This document shows positions 1 to 8,729 of a DNA stretch of 64,000 nucleotides, in pieces. The stretch spans positions 62,001-126,000 of the forward strand of contig NZ_JBFAZP010000001.1 of NCBI RefSeq assembly GCF_040681875.1, given 5' to 3'. A program made the position numbers and the translations under genes. Origin of the DNA: Longispora sp040681875 (GTDB lineage: Bacteria > Actinomycetota > Actinomycetes > Mycobacteriales > Micromonosporaceae). Each line of letters starts with the position of its first letter. Position 1 is the first letter of the stretch. The notes under the pieces were generated by a model. That model was not told the DNA's origin. It saw only the letters and a list, made by a program, of their open reading frames with translations, and made no database searches.

Positions 1-563
1 TCCACGGGGCGGCCACCGGCGCTGTCGCGCACCGCGCGCAGCCCTTCGGCGTAGGTGCCGGCCACCTGGAGCCGTTCGAGGTCCGGCAGCGCCGCGAGCA
101 GCATCGGCAGCGCCATCTGTCCCTGCACCCCGGTGCCCACCACCAGGGCGCTGCGGGCGTCCGGGCATGCCGCCCTGGCGAGCAGCGCGGTGGTGGCCGC
201 CGAGCGCAGCGGGCCGAGTGTGACGACGTCCATCAGCGCGATCGGCGAACCGTCCGTGTCGTCGCAGAGGAAGGCGAAGGAATGGAACTGGTAGCTGTCG
301 CGGGTCCGCCGCGGGTCGAACTCGTAGACGCCCTTGAAGCAGACGGTGCCGCTGCCGGCGTCGCGGGCCACCATCGAGTAGCTCAGCGAGTGGTCGCCCG
401 GGGCCTCGACGACCGTCTTGGCCGGGTTGCTCGATCCGTCGCGCAGCGCCAGGTACGCCTGTTCGACGACCTTCAGCACCTGGCCATGGTCGAAGTCGAG
501 GCCCTCCTGCTGGGATTGCGGTAACAGCCATAACTGTCCGCGTGGAGCGTATTTGCTGGTCAT
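1..563 (-). CDS. Ornithine cyclodeaminase / mu-crystallin family protein (N-terminal part)
   Basis: The 187 visible residues run off the left edge, so the C-terminal half is missing. I read an N-terminal OCD fold with LRSAATTALLA at about 119-129 and a Rossmann NAD-binding loop GTGVQGQ at 143-149, both typical of ornithine cyclodeaminase/mu-crystallin proteins. This family includes SbnB-type dehydrogenases that make diaminopropionate precursors as well as true cyclodeaminases. It starts 27 bp downstream of the PLP decarboxylase and is probably co-transcribed with it. ATG at 563 follows a GGAAAGG-like ribosome site. Exact substrate unknown; family assignment firm. Confidence 0.85.
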   Translation of the reverse strand, partial: MTSKYAPRGQLWLLPQSQQEGLDFDHGQVLKVVEQAYLALRDGSSNPAKTVVEAPGDHSLSYSMVARDAGSGTVCFKGVYEFDPRRTRDSYQFHSFAFLCDDTDGSPIALMDVVTLGPLRSAATTALLARAACPDARSALVVGTGVQGQMALPMLLAALPDLERLQVAGTYAEGLRAVRDSAGGRPV

Positions 564-590
564 GTCGCGTCCTTTCCGTGGGTGTCGGCG

Positions 591-1979
591 TCAGATTCCG
601 TCGAGGCGCCAGCGCGGGGAGTCTTCGCTCCCGAGTCGCAGGACGACCTTCCGTGGCAGTGGCGCGTCGTGGAACGGGGATTCGTTGGAGTCCATCTGGT
701 ATCCGGCGGTGTTCAGGTAGACGAGGTGGTCGCCGCGCCGGACGGGCCGGGGGAAGCCGATCTTGCGCCAGGTCACGAGGTCGGCCTCCAGGCAGGTCGA
801 GCCCGCCACGCAGGCCGGGAACACCTCGCCGGGGGTACGGCCCGCGGGCAGGAGCACCGGATCGGGCAGGTAGTCGCTGCCGAACCACTGCTCGGACATG
901 CTGAAGCTGCTACCGGCGACCGTGACGATGGCGTACCCGTCGCTGGGGCGCCGGTCGTCCACCTGCTGGACCCGGTACATCGTGAATCCCGCCTGGTCGA
1001 GCAGCGCCCGGCCGGGCTCGGCGACGAACCGGACGCCGTTGCGGGCGGCCTTCGCGGCCAGGCTCCCGCCGCCGACCGGGTGGCTCATGATCGCGCGCGC
1101 GGCCCGGGCGGCCGGTTGACCCCCGTACGGGTAGAAGTCCTTGAACTCCCTGGCCTGGTGGTACTGGTCCGGCCCGTTCTGTTCGAGGAACTCGCGCCAC
1201 AGGTGCGGATCGACGTAGCGCACCGGCAGCCCGCCGCCGATGTCGACGAGCGCGGCGGAGGGCAGTCCGCGTCGCCGGGCGTCGAGGCAGTGGTCGATCA
1301 TCTCGCTCGCCGCCAGCGCGCGTTCGGTCGCGCAGTAGCCGTCCAGGTGGAACGAGAACCCGTGCAGGTCGACGTGGCCGGCGAGTTCCGCGCACAGTCC
1401 GACGGCCGCGTCCCGCTCGGCGGCGGCCAGCCCGAACCGGCTGGACGGCCGGTTGCCGGCCCGGCACCTCAGCAGCACCCGGGCCGGGCGACGTGCCCGC
1501 CGGGCGGTGCCCGCTAGGCGCCGGAGCTCACCGAGGGAGTCCACGGCGACCAGGCAGCCGTGCTGGACGGCGAGGGCGTGCAGGGTGTCGTCCTTCTCCG
1601 GGCCGGAGATGCCGATCCGGTGGCCCGGCACCCCGCCCGCCAGGGCCTTGACCAGCTCGGGGGCACTGGCGACGTCGATGCCGACGCCGAGCGCCGCCGC
1701 CGACCTGACGTAGCAGTCGGCCTTGTTGGCCTTCTTGGCGAACAGGAGGTCCACGTCGGCGCCCGCGTCGGTGAACGCCTGCCGCAGCTGCGCGACATTT
1801 CCCTCGAAGATCTCCGGGAGCACGACGTGCAGCGGCGACCCCAGGCCGTCGAGCAGGGATCCCAGCAGAGCGCGGTGATCCTCCAGGAGCGCGGACACGA
1901 CGGGGTGTCGCAGGGCGGTGAGGGTGAAGGGCCGGGCTCCGGCCAGCGGAGTACCCGGCCCCCGGTTCGGCGAAGGCAC
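591..1979 (-). CDS. Group IV (fold III) PLP-dependent amino acid decarboxylase
   Basis: 462 residues, the normal length for the diaminopimelate/ornithine/SbnH-type decarboxylases. The PLP lysine sits in FAKKANK (K83), followed by a His in GFSFHLDGY (about 211), the phosphate-binding GGG (248-250), EPGR (321-324), the catalytic-loop Cys (C396, in CLEAD instead of the usual CESGD) and GYQMDSNESPFH near the end. It probably decarboxylates a diamino acid or a citryl-diamino acid conjugate in the cytoplasm. The next gene is OCD-like, a pairing seen in diaminopropionate and carboxylate-siderophore pathways, but no synthetase is visible here. GTG start at 1979 lies 14 bp from a Fur/Zur-like palindrome. 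Lysine biosynthesis (LysA) is less likely given the partner. Confidence 0.85.
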   Translation of the reverse strand: MPSPNRGPGTPLAGARPFTLTALRHPVVSALLEDHRALLGSLLDGLGSPLHVVLPEIFEGNVAQLRQAFTDAGADVDLLFAKKANKADCYVRSAAALGVGIDVASAPELVKALAGGVPGHRIGISGPEKDDTLHALAVQHGCLVAVDSLGELRRLAGTARRARRPARVLLRCRAGNRPSSRFGLAAAERDAAVGLCAELAGHVDLHGFSFHLDGYCATERALAASEMIDHCLDARRRGLPSAALVDIGGGLPVRYVDPHLWREFLEQNGPDQYHQAREFKDFYPYGGQPAARAARAIMSHPVGGGSLAAKAARNGVRFVAEPGRALLDQAGFTMYRVQQVDDRRPSDGYAIVTVAGSSFSMSEQWFGSDYLPDPVLLPAGRTPGEVFPACVAGSTCLEADLVTWRKIGFPRPVRRGDHLVYLNTAGYQMDSNESPFHDAPLPRKVVLRLGSEDSPRWRLDGI

Positions 1980-1993
1980 CCGATCTTTCTACA

Positions 1994-2014
1994 TGAAAAT
2001 GGTACTCATATTCA
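1994..2014. promoter_or_regulatory. Fur/Zur-like palindromic operator
   Basis: A 21-bp interrupted palindrome with half-sites TGAAAATG and CATATTCA separated by five bases; 14 of the 16 half-site bases pair. It is AT-rich in very GC-rich DNA and ends 14 bp before the GTG start of the decarboxylase. The half-site resembles Zur/Fur boxes of actinobacteria (TGAAAATnATTTTCA type), not the IdeR/DmdR iron box. Metal repression of the decarboxylase/OCD operon is inferred. Confidence 0.5.
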
Positions 2015-2126
2015 ATAGCTCGGCCGGTCCGATCGATGAGACCCTGGCCAGGGGCCCTATGGTTGCGGCCAGGTGGTCCCGGCGGGCGGGGTCCCGCCGA
2101 CTCCGGCGATCCTGTGCCAGGTCCGT

Positions 2127-2153
2127 GCAACAGCTACGGGGTCCCGGGCGTCC
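2127..2153 (+). promoter_or_regulatory. Possible ECF-type promoter for the sigma gene
   Basis: GCAAC (2127-2131) and CGTCC (2149-2153) are separated by 17 bp and lie 19 bp before the sigma factor ATG. This looks like an ECF -35/-10 pair (AAC ... CGTC) and would imply autoregulation. Weak, position-based evidence only. Confidence 0.3.
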
Positions 2154-2172
2154 CTGGGTGCGGAGGTGACCC

Positions 2173-2679
2173 ATGAGGGACCTGACGGACGACGGGTTCG
2201 AGGAGTTCTTCCGGCTGCGCTCGGCGGCCCTGCTGCGCTACGGCCACGTGCTCACCGGTTCGCCGCACGACGCCGCCGACCTGACCCAGGAGGCGCTGGC
2301 CCGACTCCGGGAGGCCTGGCCGAGGCTGCGGCAACGCCAGGACCCGGAGGGCTATGTCCGGGTCACCATGGCCCGGCTGCACGTGTCCTGGTGGCGACGC
2401 CGCCGCCGCGAACGGCTGGTCCGGGACGTGCCCGACGCCGGCTACCGGGACGGCGAGCCCGACCTCGGCCCGGACCGGGCCCTGGCCAGGGCGCTGGCCG
2501 CGCTGCCGCCCCGACAGCGGACCGTCCTCGTGCTGCGCTACTACGCGGACCAGTCCGACGCCGAGATCGCCGAGACACTGGGCGTCTCGACGATCACGGT
2601 GCGCAGCAACGCCTCACGGGCGCTCGCCAAGCTGCGGCTCAGCCCGGAAGTGACCACTCTGGAAGGGACGACCCCGTGA
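2173..2679 (+). CDS. SigE-family (ECF) RNA polymerase sigma factor
   Basis: 168 residues, typical for the short actinobacterial SigE-family sigma factors. Sigma region 2 covers about 15-80 (DLTQEALARL, then the Arg/Trp-rich SWWRRRRRERL) and region 4 about 105-155 with the helix-turn-helix SDAEIAETLGVSTITVRS. ATG follows GGAGGTGACCC. Its stop overlaps the GTG of the next gene (GTGA), so the two are translationally coupled. The downstream membrane protein may tune it, but no zinc-binding anti-sigma motif is visible there. Confidence 0.9.
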   Translation: MRDLTDDGFEEFFRLRSAALLRYGHVLTGSPHDAADLTQEALARLREAWPRLRQRQDPEGYVRVTMARLHVSWWRRRRRERLVRDVPDAGYRDGEPDLGPDRALARALAALPPRQRTVLVLRYYADQSDAEIAETLGVSTITVRSNASRALAKLRLSPEVTTLEGTTP

Positions 2680-3905
2680 AGATCGAAGAGCGAATCACCC
2701 ACATTTTCGGTACCGAGGCGGATGCCGCCCCACTCCCCGGCCCCACCTTCCGGGCCGGCGTCGACCGGCACGTCCAGCGGAGGCGCACCCGTCGGCACAC
2801 CGTCCGGGCCCTCGGCGTCGCCACGCTGGTCCTGGGCCTGGCCGGTACCTGGCTCGCCGTGGACCGCCACCCGGCGGCGGTCACCGACCCGCGCCCGGCG
2901 ACCACGAGCGAAGCACCGACGCCGGCCCCCCGACCCTTCGCCGAGGTCTGGCCGGGCACGACCCGCACACTGCCCGGCCGCCTGCCCGACGGTGGCGAGT
3001 ACGCCATCAGGGCGGTGCTCGACCCGGACACCTATGTGGTCTCCCGGACGGGGACCGTCCCGGCCGGCCCGGCCGGCGAGGTGCTGGTCCTCGACAACGC
3101 CCGGCACACCACCCGCTCCCTGGTCCGCGCGACCCGGCCGGGTGACGACAGCTTCGGCGTCGTGGCCGTCGCCGCCGCCGAGGGCCAGGTGGCGTACGTG
3201 ACCAGCGGGGTGGGCACCGGCGCCGTCTGGCTGGTCCCGGTCACCGGCGGCTCCCCCCGCAAGGTCGCCGACCTGGCCCTGACCGCAGACCAGGGGCCGC
3301 GCGACATCGAGCTGGTCATCGCCGCCGGTGACGTCGCCTGGTCCCCCACCAGCGGCGTCACCGGCGCGCGCCCCGGGGTGTGGCGGGCCGCGCTGTCCGG
3401 CGGGCCCGCGCGGATGGTCCCCGGCAGCGAGGGCATGACGCTCACGGCCTGGCCGTGGCTCGTGGCCAACGCGCACGACCAGAAGGCGACCGCGCCGCCG
3501 ACCCTGCTGAACGCCGACACCGGCGAGCGGCGCACGGCCGTGCGGGCCGTGCCGGTCGGCCCGCTGACCTGCTCGCCGAGCTGGTGCCTCGGGCTGGACA
3601 GTTCCGGCCCGTACCTGCAACGGCTCGACGGCACCGGCTTCCGTACCGGCGTGCCGACCGGGACGATCGTGGCCGACCGGTTCGTCTTCGGCTTCTCGAT
3701 GACGCCCGCCGGCCCGGATCAGTGGCGCTTCGGCGACCCGGAGGTCTACGACCTCGGCACGGGAAGGCGGGGGGTGGTCCGGTCCAGGACCGACAACGGC
3801 CACCGGACCTGGAGCTACGGCGGTGGTTCGGCGCTCCTGCTGTACTGGTCGTGGGAACAGCGGCCGGACACCTACGAGATCGTGGACTTCACCCTGATCC
3901 GGTAG
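2676..3905 (+). CDS. Membrane-anchored protein coupled to the sigma factor
   Basis: 409 residues from a GTG overlapping the sigma stop. The order is a short cytoplasmic segment (1-44, Arg-rich RRRTRRHTVRA), one membrane helix (about 45-65), a Pro/Thr-rich linker, then a roughly 300-residue extracellular domain of repeated beta-strand segments suggestive of a beta-propeller or TolB-like fold. This architecture commonly accompanies SigE-family sigma genes in actinomycetes, so a role as extracytoplasmic sensor or partner is inferred from position. No catalytic motif seen. Confidence 0.7.
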   Translation: MKIEERITHIFGTEADAAPLPGPTFRAGVDRHVQRRRTRRHTVRALGVATLVLGLAGTWLAVDRHPAAVTDPRPATTSEAPTPAPRPFAEVWPGTTRTLPGRLPDGGEYAIRAVLDPDTYVVSRTGTVPAGPAGEVLVLDNARHTTRSLVRATRPGDDSFGVVAVAAAEGQVAYVTSGVGTGAVWLVPVTGGSPRKVADLALTADQGPRDIELVIAAGDVAWSPTSGVTGARPGVWRAALSGGPARMVPGSEGMTLTAWPWLVANAHDQKATAPPTLLNADTGERRTAVRAVPVGPLTCSPSWCLGLDSSGPYLQRLDGTGFRTGVPTGTIVADRFVFGFSMTPAGPDQWRFGDPEVYDLGTGRRGVVRSRTDNGHRTWSYGGGSALLLYWSWEQRPDTYEIVDFTLIR

Positions 3906-3925
3906 AGCTGGCCAACCGGTTCACG

Positions 3926-3973
3926 CCCCGTCCACGATGATGTCCGCACTCCGCGCGGTTCCCGTGGACGGGG
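3926..3973. terminator. Hairpin terminator
   Basis: An 11-bp perfect stem (CCCCGTCCACG at 3926-3936 pairing with 3963-3973) sits between the convergent membrane protein and MarR genes. No U-tract, as is usual in high-GC actinomycetes. Confidence 0.55.
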
Positions 3974-4049
3974 CCACACTCGAAGACCTGATCCCGTTTG
4001 AGCTGGCCACACCACTGCCGCGCGGGCGCATGAATGGACCGCGCCGACG

Positions 4050-4562
4050 TCATGCGGGCGGGCCCGCCTCGCGGTTCCCCATCCGCCGGAACCCCGGGTG
4101 CACGCCCGGCGTCAGCCCCTGCTGGCCCGCGACGCGTTCGAGCAGCTCGGCGAGCCGCGCGCGCTCCCCAGGATCGAGCGCCGCGAGCAGATCGTCCTCG
4201 TGGGCGGAGCCGATCGCCGCCATCTGCCCCATCACGCGCCGGGCCTCGTCGGTGAGGTGCAGTTCGTAGTTGCGCCGGTCCTCGGTACTGCGGCGGCGTT
4301 CCACCAGGCCCTTGCGGTCGAGGTTGTCGATGAGGGCGACCACCCGGCTGGGCACCACCCCCAGGTCCTGGGCGAGGGACTGCTGGCTGCGCCCCGGCCG
4401 GCCGGCGATCATGCGCAGCAGTCCGACGTCCGGCGGGGTGAGGCCGAGCTCGCCGACCCGCTCGGCGAACCGGGCGGCCGCGTGCGAGCCGAGTTGGGCG
4501 AGCAGGAAGGCCGCCCCGCTGGGGGTTTGCCGAGGAGATGTCACCGCGCTATCGTACTGCAC
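4050..4562 (-). CDS. MarR-family transcriptional regulator
   Basis: 170 residues with a central winged helix (SQQSLAQDLGVVPSRVVALI, then LDRKGLVERRRSTEDRRNYE, the beta-wing) and flanking dimerisation helices. It is divergent from a membrane protein/SGNH hydrolase pair, and the 42-bp gap holds a perfect palindrome, so autoregulation and control of that pair are likely. GTG at 4562 is used; another GTG lies six codons downstream. Ligand unknown. Confidence 0.88.
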   Translation of the reverse strand: MQYDSAVTSPRQTPSGAAFLLAQLGSHAAARFAERVGELGLTPPDVGLLRMIAGRPGRSQQSLAQDLGVVPSRVVALIDNLDRKGLVERRRSTEDRRNYELHLTDEARRVMGQMAAIGSAHEDDLLAALDPGERARLAELLERVAGQQGLTPGVHPGFRRMGNREAGPPA

Positions 4563-4580
4563 ACCTAATGATTCTTGCTT

Positions 4581-4593
4581 GTGAACTATTCAC
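4581..4593. promoter_or_regulatory. Palindromic operator, probable MarR site
   Basis: A perfect inverted repeat GTGAA-CTA-TTCAC lies in the short gap between the divergent MarR gene and the membrane protein gene, directly upstream of the AAGGAG of the latter. Binding there would block both genes. Confidence 0.5.
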
Positions 4594-4604
4594 CAAGGAG
4601 AACG

Positions 4605-5285
4605 ATGACCTCGCCAACCCGCCAGGGCGGACCACCGCTCGGCATCCTCGGCCTCGTGTTCACCGCCCTGTTCCTCGGCGGCCTGTTCGGGGGCATCGCC
4701 CTCGGCGGCGGCGACATCTACCCGTCGCCCTACGCCGCGCCCGAGGAGATCCTCGGCTACTTCCGCGGGCACGCCGACGCGGTCCGGATCAGCGCGGTGC
4801 TCCAGTTCGCCGCCGCCATCCCGCTCGGGATCTACGCGGCCACCGCCTCCGCCCGGCTGCACCGGCTGGGCGTGCGCGCGCCCGGCGCCACGGTCGCGCT
4901 GGCCGGCGGCGTGCTCGCCTCGGCGTTCCTGGCACTGTCGGGCATGCTGACCTGGACGTTGTCCCGGACCGAGTTCCACGACCACGACGCCGCGATCCGG
5001 ATCCTGCACGACCTGGCATTCGCCACCGGCGGGCCCGGACACGTCGTGCCGCTCGGCCTGCTCGTCGCCGGGATCGCTGTGCCCGGCCTGCTCGCCCGGC
5101 TGCTGCCCCGCTGGCTGGCGGTCGCCGGCCTCGTCATCGCCGCCGTCGCCGAACTCAGCACCCTCAGCCTGCTGGTGGAGGGCGCCGGGGTGCTGCTCCC
5201 GATCGCCCGGTTCACCGGCCTGATCTGGCTGGTCACGGCCGGCTTCCTGCTCCCGAAGACCCGGAAGAACGGAACAGAGTCATGA
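4605..5285 (+). CDS. Multi-pass membrane protein (DUF4386-like)
   Basis: 226 residues with about six hydrophobic segments (around 12-34, 62-82, 92-115, 140-165, 170-190, 200-220), resembling actinobacterial DUF4386-type membrane proteins. ATG at 4605 has a perfect AAGGAG five bases upstream. Stop and next start overlap (ATGA), coupling it to the SGNH hydrolase. Function unknown; control by the divergent MarR protein is inferred. Confidence 0.7.
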   Translation: MTSPTRQGGPPLGILGLVFTALFLGGLFGGIALGGGDIYPSPYAAPEEILGYFRGHADAVRISAVLQFAAAIPLGIYAATASARLHRLGVRAPGATVALAGGVLASAFLALSGMLTWTLSRTEFHDHDAAIRILHDLAFATGGPGHVVPLGLLVAGIAVPGLLARLLPRWLAVAGLVIAAVAELSTLSLLVEGAGVLLPIARFTGLIWLVTAGFLLPKTRKNGTES

Positions 5286-6070
5286 TCGCGAGACTGGTAC
5301 GCGCCCAACGGCCGGAGAGGAACCTGCCGTACCTGCCCCAGCTCGACGAGGACCGGATCGCGGCCCTGTTCGGCCTGGACCCGGCCGGGTACCGCGCGCT
5401 GTGCCAGGGCTTCGACGACCAGGCCCGGGATGCCGCAGCCGAACTGCTCGCCGACGGGGCCTTCGCCGCCCGGGTCGACCGGTTGCCGTTCCGGCCGGGC
5501 CAGCGGATCGCGGCGGTCGGCGAGAGCACCACGGCCGACCGGTTGTCCTGGTTCGAGATCCTCCGGCACGTGCTCACCCTGCGCCGCCCGGCCGACGACC
5601 TGGGGTGGGAAAACCTTTCCCTTTCCGGGTGTACGAGCACCCAGGCGCTCACCCAACTGCCCGCGTTGGCGTTCCGCCGCCCCGACTGGGTGTTCTGCAT
5701 GCTCGGCGGCAACGACGTCCAGCGACTGGCCGGCGGGAGTACCCGACTGGTCAGCCCGACCGAGACGGCCCGCAACCTCGGCACCCTGCGCGACCTGGCC
5801 GCCGGGGCGGCCAACTGGGTGTGGCTCACGCCCAGCGCGGTCGACGAGGAACGGATCCGGTCCTACCCGCACTTCCAGCGGGCCGGCCTGAGCTGGGCCA
5901 ACGCGGACCTGGACGAGGTGGCGGCGTTCCTGGCCGAGCAGCCGGAGAGCATGGTGGACACCCGCCCGGCGACCCGGCCCGCCGAGGCCCACCAGGAGGA
6001 CGGGTTGCACCTCACCCTCGCCGGCCAGCGCGCCGTGGCGGCGGCGGTGGTCGAGGCCCTGACCGACTGA
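5282..6070 (+). CDS. SGNH/GDSL-family hydrolase
   Basis: 262 residues. Block I reads GEST rather than GDS (about 80-83), block III is GGND (about 143-146) and block V is DGLHLT (about 240-245) with the catalytic Asp and His, so the Ser-Asn-Asp-His set is complete. No signal peptide, hence a cytoplasmic esterase or lipase. The start overlaps the upstream stop by ATGA. Substrate unknown. Confidence 0.82.
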   Translation: MIARLVRAQRPERNLPYLPQLDEDRIAALFGLDPAGYRALCQGFDDQARDAAAELLADGAFAARVDRLPFRPGQRIAAVGESTTADRLSWFEILRHVLTLRRPADDLGWENLSLSGCTSTQALTQLPALAFRRPDWVFCMLGGNDVQRLAGGSTRLVSPTETARNLGTLRDLAAGAANWVWLTPSAVDEERIRSYPHFQRAGLSWANADLDEVAAFLAEQPESMVDTRPATRPAEAHQEDGLHLTLAGQRAVAAAVVEALTD

Positions 6071-6264
6071 GGCGTGAAGTCGGCAGGCCCGGCCCCGCCG
6101 CCAGGTCAGCGACCACTCCGGCGACCTGCTCCACGAGACCTCGGAGCACCGGTGGGGCGCCGGGGCCGCGAGATCACCTGGGCTGCCGGCCTCGTGGGCG
6201 GAGGCGAGGTTCGCGCGCCGCAGGTGCTGAGGGTGGTCACCGGCGTCGGACCTTGCTTTGACCG
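6071..6264. other. Intergenic gap between convergent genes
   Basis: 194 bp between the SGNH hydrolase and the JmjC-type gene. I see only GC-rich sequence with short stems and no convincing gene or strong terminator. Confidence 0.5.
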
Positions 6265-7167
6265 TCAGGCGGATGTCGGCCAGGTCAGCGGGCGGGGCGT
6301 CTCCGGCCACACCCCCGACGGCACGGCCGCCGCCGCCAGCGCGGCCGGATCGGTGCCCGCCGCCGCCTCGGCCAACCGGCGCAGGATGTCCCGCACCGCC
6401 TCCTCCCGTCCAGCGGACCCGGGCGCGAGGTGCTCGTGCCGGGAGAACTCCCGGACCGCGAACGCCGTCCACGCGGACACCACGTCCCGGGCCCGGGGCA
6501 GCCCCACCGACACGGTCAGGTGCAGCGAACCCTCCGGCCCGGACTGCGCGCGGTGCCCCGTCCCGGACGGCACGTACAGGCCGTCGCCCGGGCGGAGCAC
6601 GATCTCCTCGGTCACCGGGGTGTCCTCGGGCAGGTGGCCCCGGTCCCAGTCGTCGCTGTCGGGCGCCCCGTACAGGGTCCAGGTCTTGGTGCCCTCCAGC
6701 TGGATCGCGAACACGTCGCCCTCGTCGCGGTGCGGCCGGCTGCCGTACCTCTCGGGCGCGGTCAGGTACACGTAGGACTGCACGCTCGCCGCCAGGGCGC
6801 CGCCGAGCTGGGCGCAGAACGCGGCGATCTGCTCGTCCCACTGTTCCGGGTTGCTCAGCACCAGGGTGGCGCCCTGGTCGAGCTGGGCGATGATGTCGTC
6901 GGCGTGCGCGCAGCCGGGCAGCTGGTGCTGGCCGATCCGCCGGTTGCGGGTGTAGGAGGTCGGCGGGGCCGCGTCGCCCCCGTAGCTCAGGTTGAGCTGC
7001 GGGTAGCGCAGGTTGCCGTAGACGAGCCAGTGTTCGACGAGCTCGCGGTCGACCAGGGCGCGGGCCCGGTCGGCGGCGTGGAACCGCAGGTGCGAGCGTC
7101 CCCAGTCGAGGGACTCGGCCTCCTCGGCCTTGGCGAACAGGCCGGCCCACACGGAATGGTCGAGCAT
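6265..7167 (-). CDS. JmjC/cupin-type Fe(II)/2-oxoglutarate oxygenase
   Basis: 300 residues of the bacterial JmjC/cupin_8 type. The metal site is recognisable as PHRDEGD (about 146-152) and a distal His in GTGHRAQSG (about 206), with LEGTKTWTLYG between; the C-terminal half may hold a winged-helix-like dimerisation part as in ribosomal-protein hydroxylases. It lies 25 bp downstream of a LanC-like gene and LanB on the same strand, so hydroxylation of the lanthipeptide is a fair inference. A protein or tRNA hydroxylase is the alternative. ATG follows GAAGGAGT. Confidence 0.72.
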   Translation of the reverse strand: MLDHSVWAGLFAKAEEAESLDWGRSHLRFHAADRARALVDRELVEHWLVYGNLRYPQLNLSYGGDAAPPTSYTRNRRIGQHQLPGCAHADDIIAQLDQGATLVLSNPEQWDEQIAAFCAQLGGALAASVQSYVYLTAPERYGSRPHRDEGDVFAIQLEGTKTWTLYGAPDSDDWDRGHLPEDTPVTEEIVLRPGDGLYVPSGTGHRAQSGPEGSLHLTVSVGLPRARDVVSAWTAFAVREFSRHEHLAPGSAGREEAVRDILRRLAEAAAGTDPAALAAAAVPSGVWPETPRPLTWPTSA

Positions 7168-7192
7168 GGTCGTACTCCTTCGTCGTCGGTGG

Positions 7193-8729
7193 TCAGCGGG
7201 CCAGCAGGGCGGCGTCCCAGCCGCTCGCGGTCGGGCCGCCGGTGGCGTAGGCGTGCAGGGCGAGCGCGACCCCGGCGGCGCCCTCCAGGAAGCCGGGCGC
7301 GTCGGGCCGGTGGTCGGCGCCGGGGACGCTGGCCCGGTACCCGAAGAGGCTGTCGGGTTCGAAGCGGTCGACGGTCCTGCGGGCCAGGGCGTGGGTGGCC
7401 GGGTCGTCGTCGCCCAGGACCAGGCGGGTGAGGTGCAGCAGGCCGCCCGACCCGTGGCAGAGGCCGGCGTCGGCGATGCCCTGGTCGTGCTCCGACAGGG
7501 TCAGCGCGGCCCGCACGGCGGCGGCCCCGGCGGTCCGGCACTCGGGCCGGTCCAGGGCGTCGCCGGCCAGGCCGAGCGCCACGGCCACGCCGGGGGCGCC
7601 GTAGCACCAGGCTGCGCGGGTACCGGGCAGGTGGTCGGGGCGGTCGGTGAGCTGTTCGCGGGTCAGGGCGCCGGGCCAGGCGTCGCCGTCGCGCCAGGCG
7701 AGCAGCCAGTCGACGATCCGGTGCAGGGCGTCGGCGTGCCCGGGGACCCGGCGGCCGTCCCGCCAGGCGGCCGCGAGCAGCGCGAGGGGGCCCGGGATGC
7801 CGTGCGCCAGGCCGAGGTTCGCGTGGCCGGGGCCCCGGGTCGGCCGGGTTCGCCGGGTGGTCGACCCACCAGCCGGGCAGGCCGTCGAGCGGGGCGCTGA
7901 GGTCGACCAGGTAACGGAGGATGCCGTCGAGGGCTTCGGAGCGCCGGGCCAGCAGGTACCGGCCGATGCCCGCCGCCCCCGCCACCACGTCGTAGGCGCG
8001 GTAGGCGGTGCCGGGGCGGCCGGCGGCGAGCCGGTCGCGTTCGGGGCGCAGCGTCACCGGGGCCCAGGCGGCGATCCGTTCGTCGAGCGGGCCGAGGATC
8101 CCGGCGTAGTCGGTGGGGCGGTGCGCGGCGCACGCGGCGGCGAAGGCGAGCGCGGCCGGGCCCTGGTAGAGGCCGGTCGGGGGCGCGTCGGTCATCGCGG
8201 CGGCGGCCAGGGCGAGGTGGCGGTGGGCGGTGCGCCGGTGGGCGGGGTCGCCGTGGCCAAGCTCCGCGAAGAGCAGAGCGGTCGCGGGGTACGAGTCCCC
8301 CAGCGTCAACCCGCCGTCCCACCGTCCGCGCGCGGCGTGCTCCGGATCGGCGAGCCGTCCGGCGACCTCGGCGACGGTGCGCGCGGCGTCGGCCCTGGTC
8401 CGGGCGGGGTCCTCGGGGCCGCCCCGACCTCGACCGGAGGCTGGCCAGTCCACGCCGGTGCCGTGCGCGTCGTAGCCGGGCGCAGCGTGGCCGTGGGTGT
8501 CCCGACCGTCCACACGGACCCGGCACTCGGCGCCGCCGTGCGCGTCATGTCCGTGCGCTCCGTGGCCGGTCGAAGGGTGTCCAGCAGAGCCGTGGTCGGC
8601 CGAACCGTGGCTGGTCGCGTCGTGGCTGTGCGCGTCGCGGCCTTGGGTGCCGGGGTTGGTCTGACCCGCGGTGGCCCCGCCGGCCCGGTGCCGGGAGTCC
8701 GTCGTGGTGGCGGGTTCGGTGGTGGTCAT
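7193..8729 (-). pseudogene. Second LanC-like cyclase with His-rich N-terminus, frameshifted
   Basis: Two reading frames together encode one LanC-like protein. The first (from ATG 8729) has an unusual His/Gly/Asp-rich stretch at about 15-85 and then LanC helices up to WWVDHPANPADPG. The frame then shifts near 7829-7836 (a G4C4 run on the minus strand), after which the other frame gives AHGIPGP, WCYGAPG and GLCHGSGG, the LanC catalytic His and zinc ligands. Removing one G restores an ORF of about 511 codons. This may be a sequencing error or real inactivation; an intact LanC lies beside lanA. The start overlaps the lanB stop (ATGA), so it is in the lanB operon. Confidence 0.75.

Noticed and set aside
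1994..2014. IdeR/DmdR iron box
   Set aside because: The half-sites are TGAAAATG-like and do not match TTAGGTTAGGCTAACC; a Fur/Zur-type reading fits better.
7829..7836. Programmed frameshift in the second lanC
   Set aside because: A G4C4 run has no slippery heptamer or downstream structure that I can point to; mutation or sequencing error is simpler.
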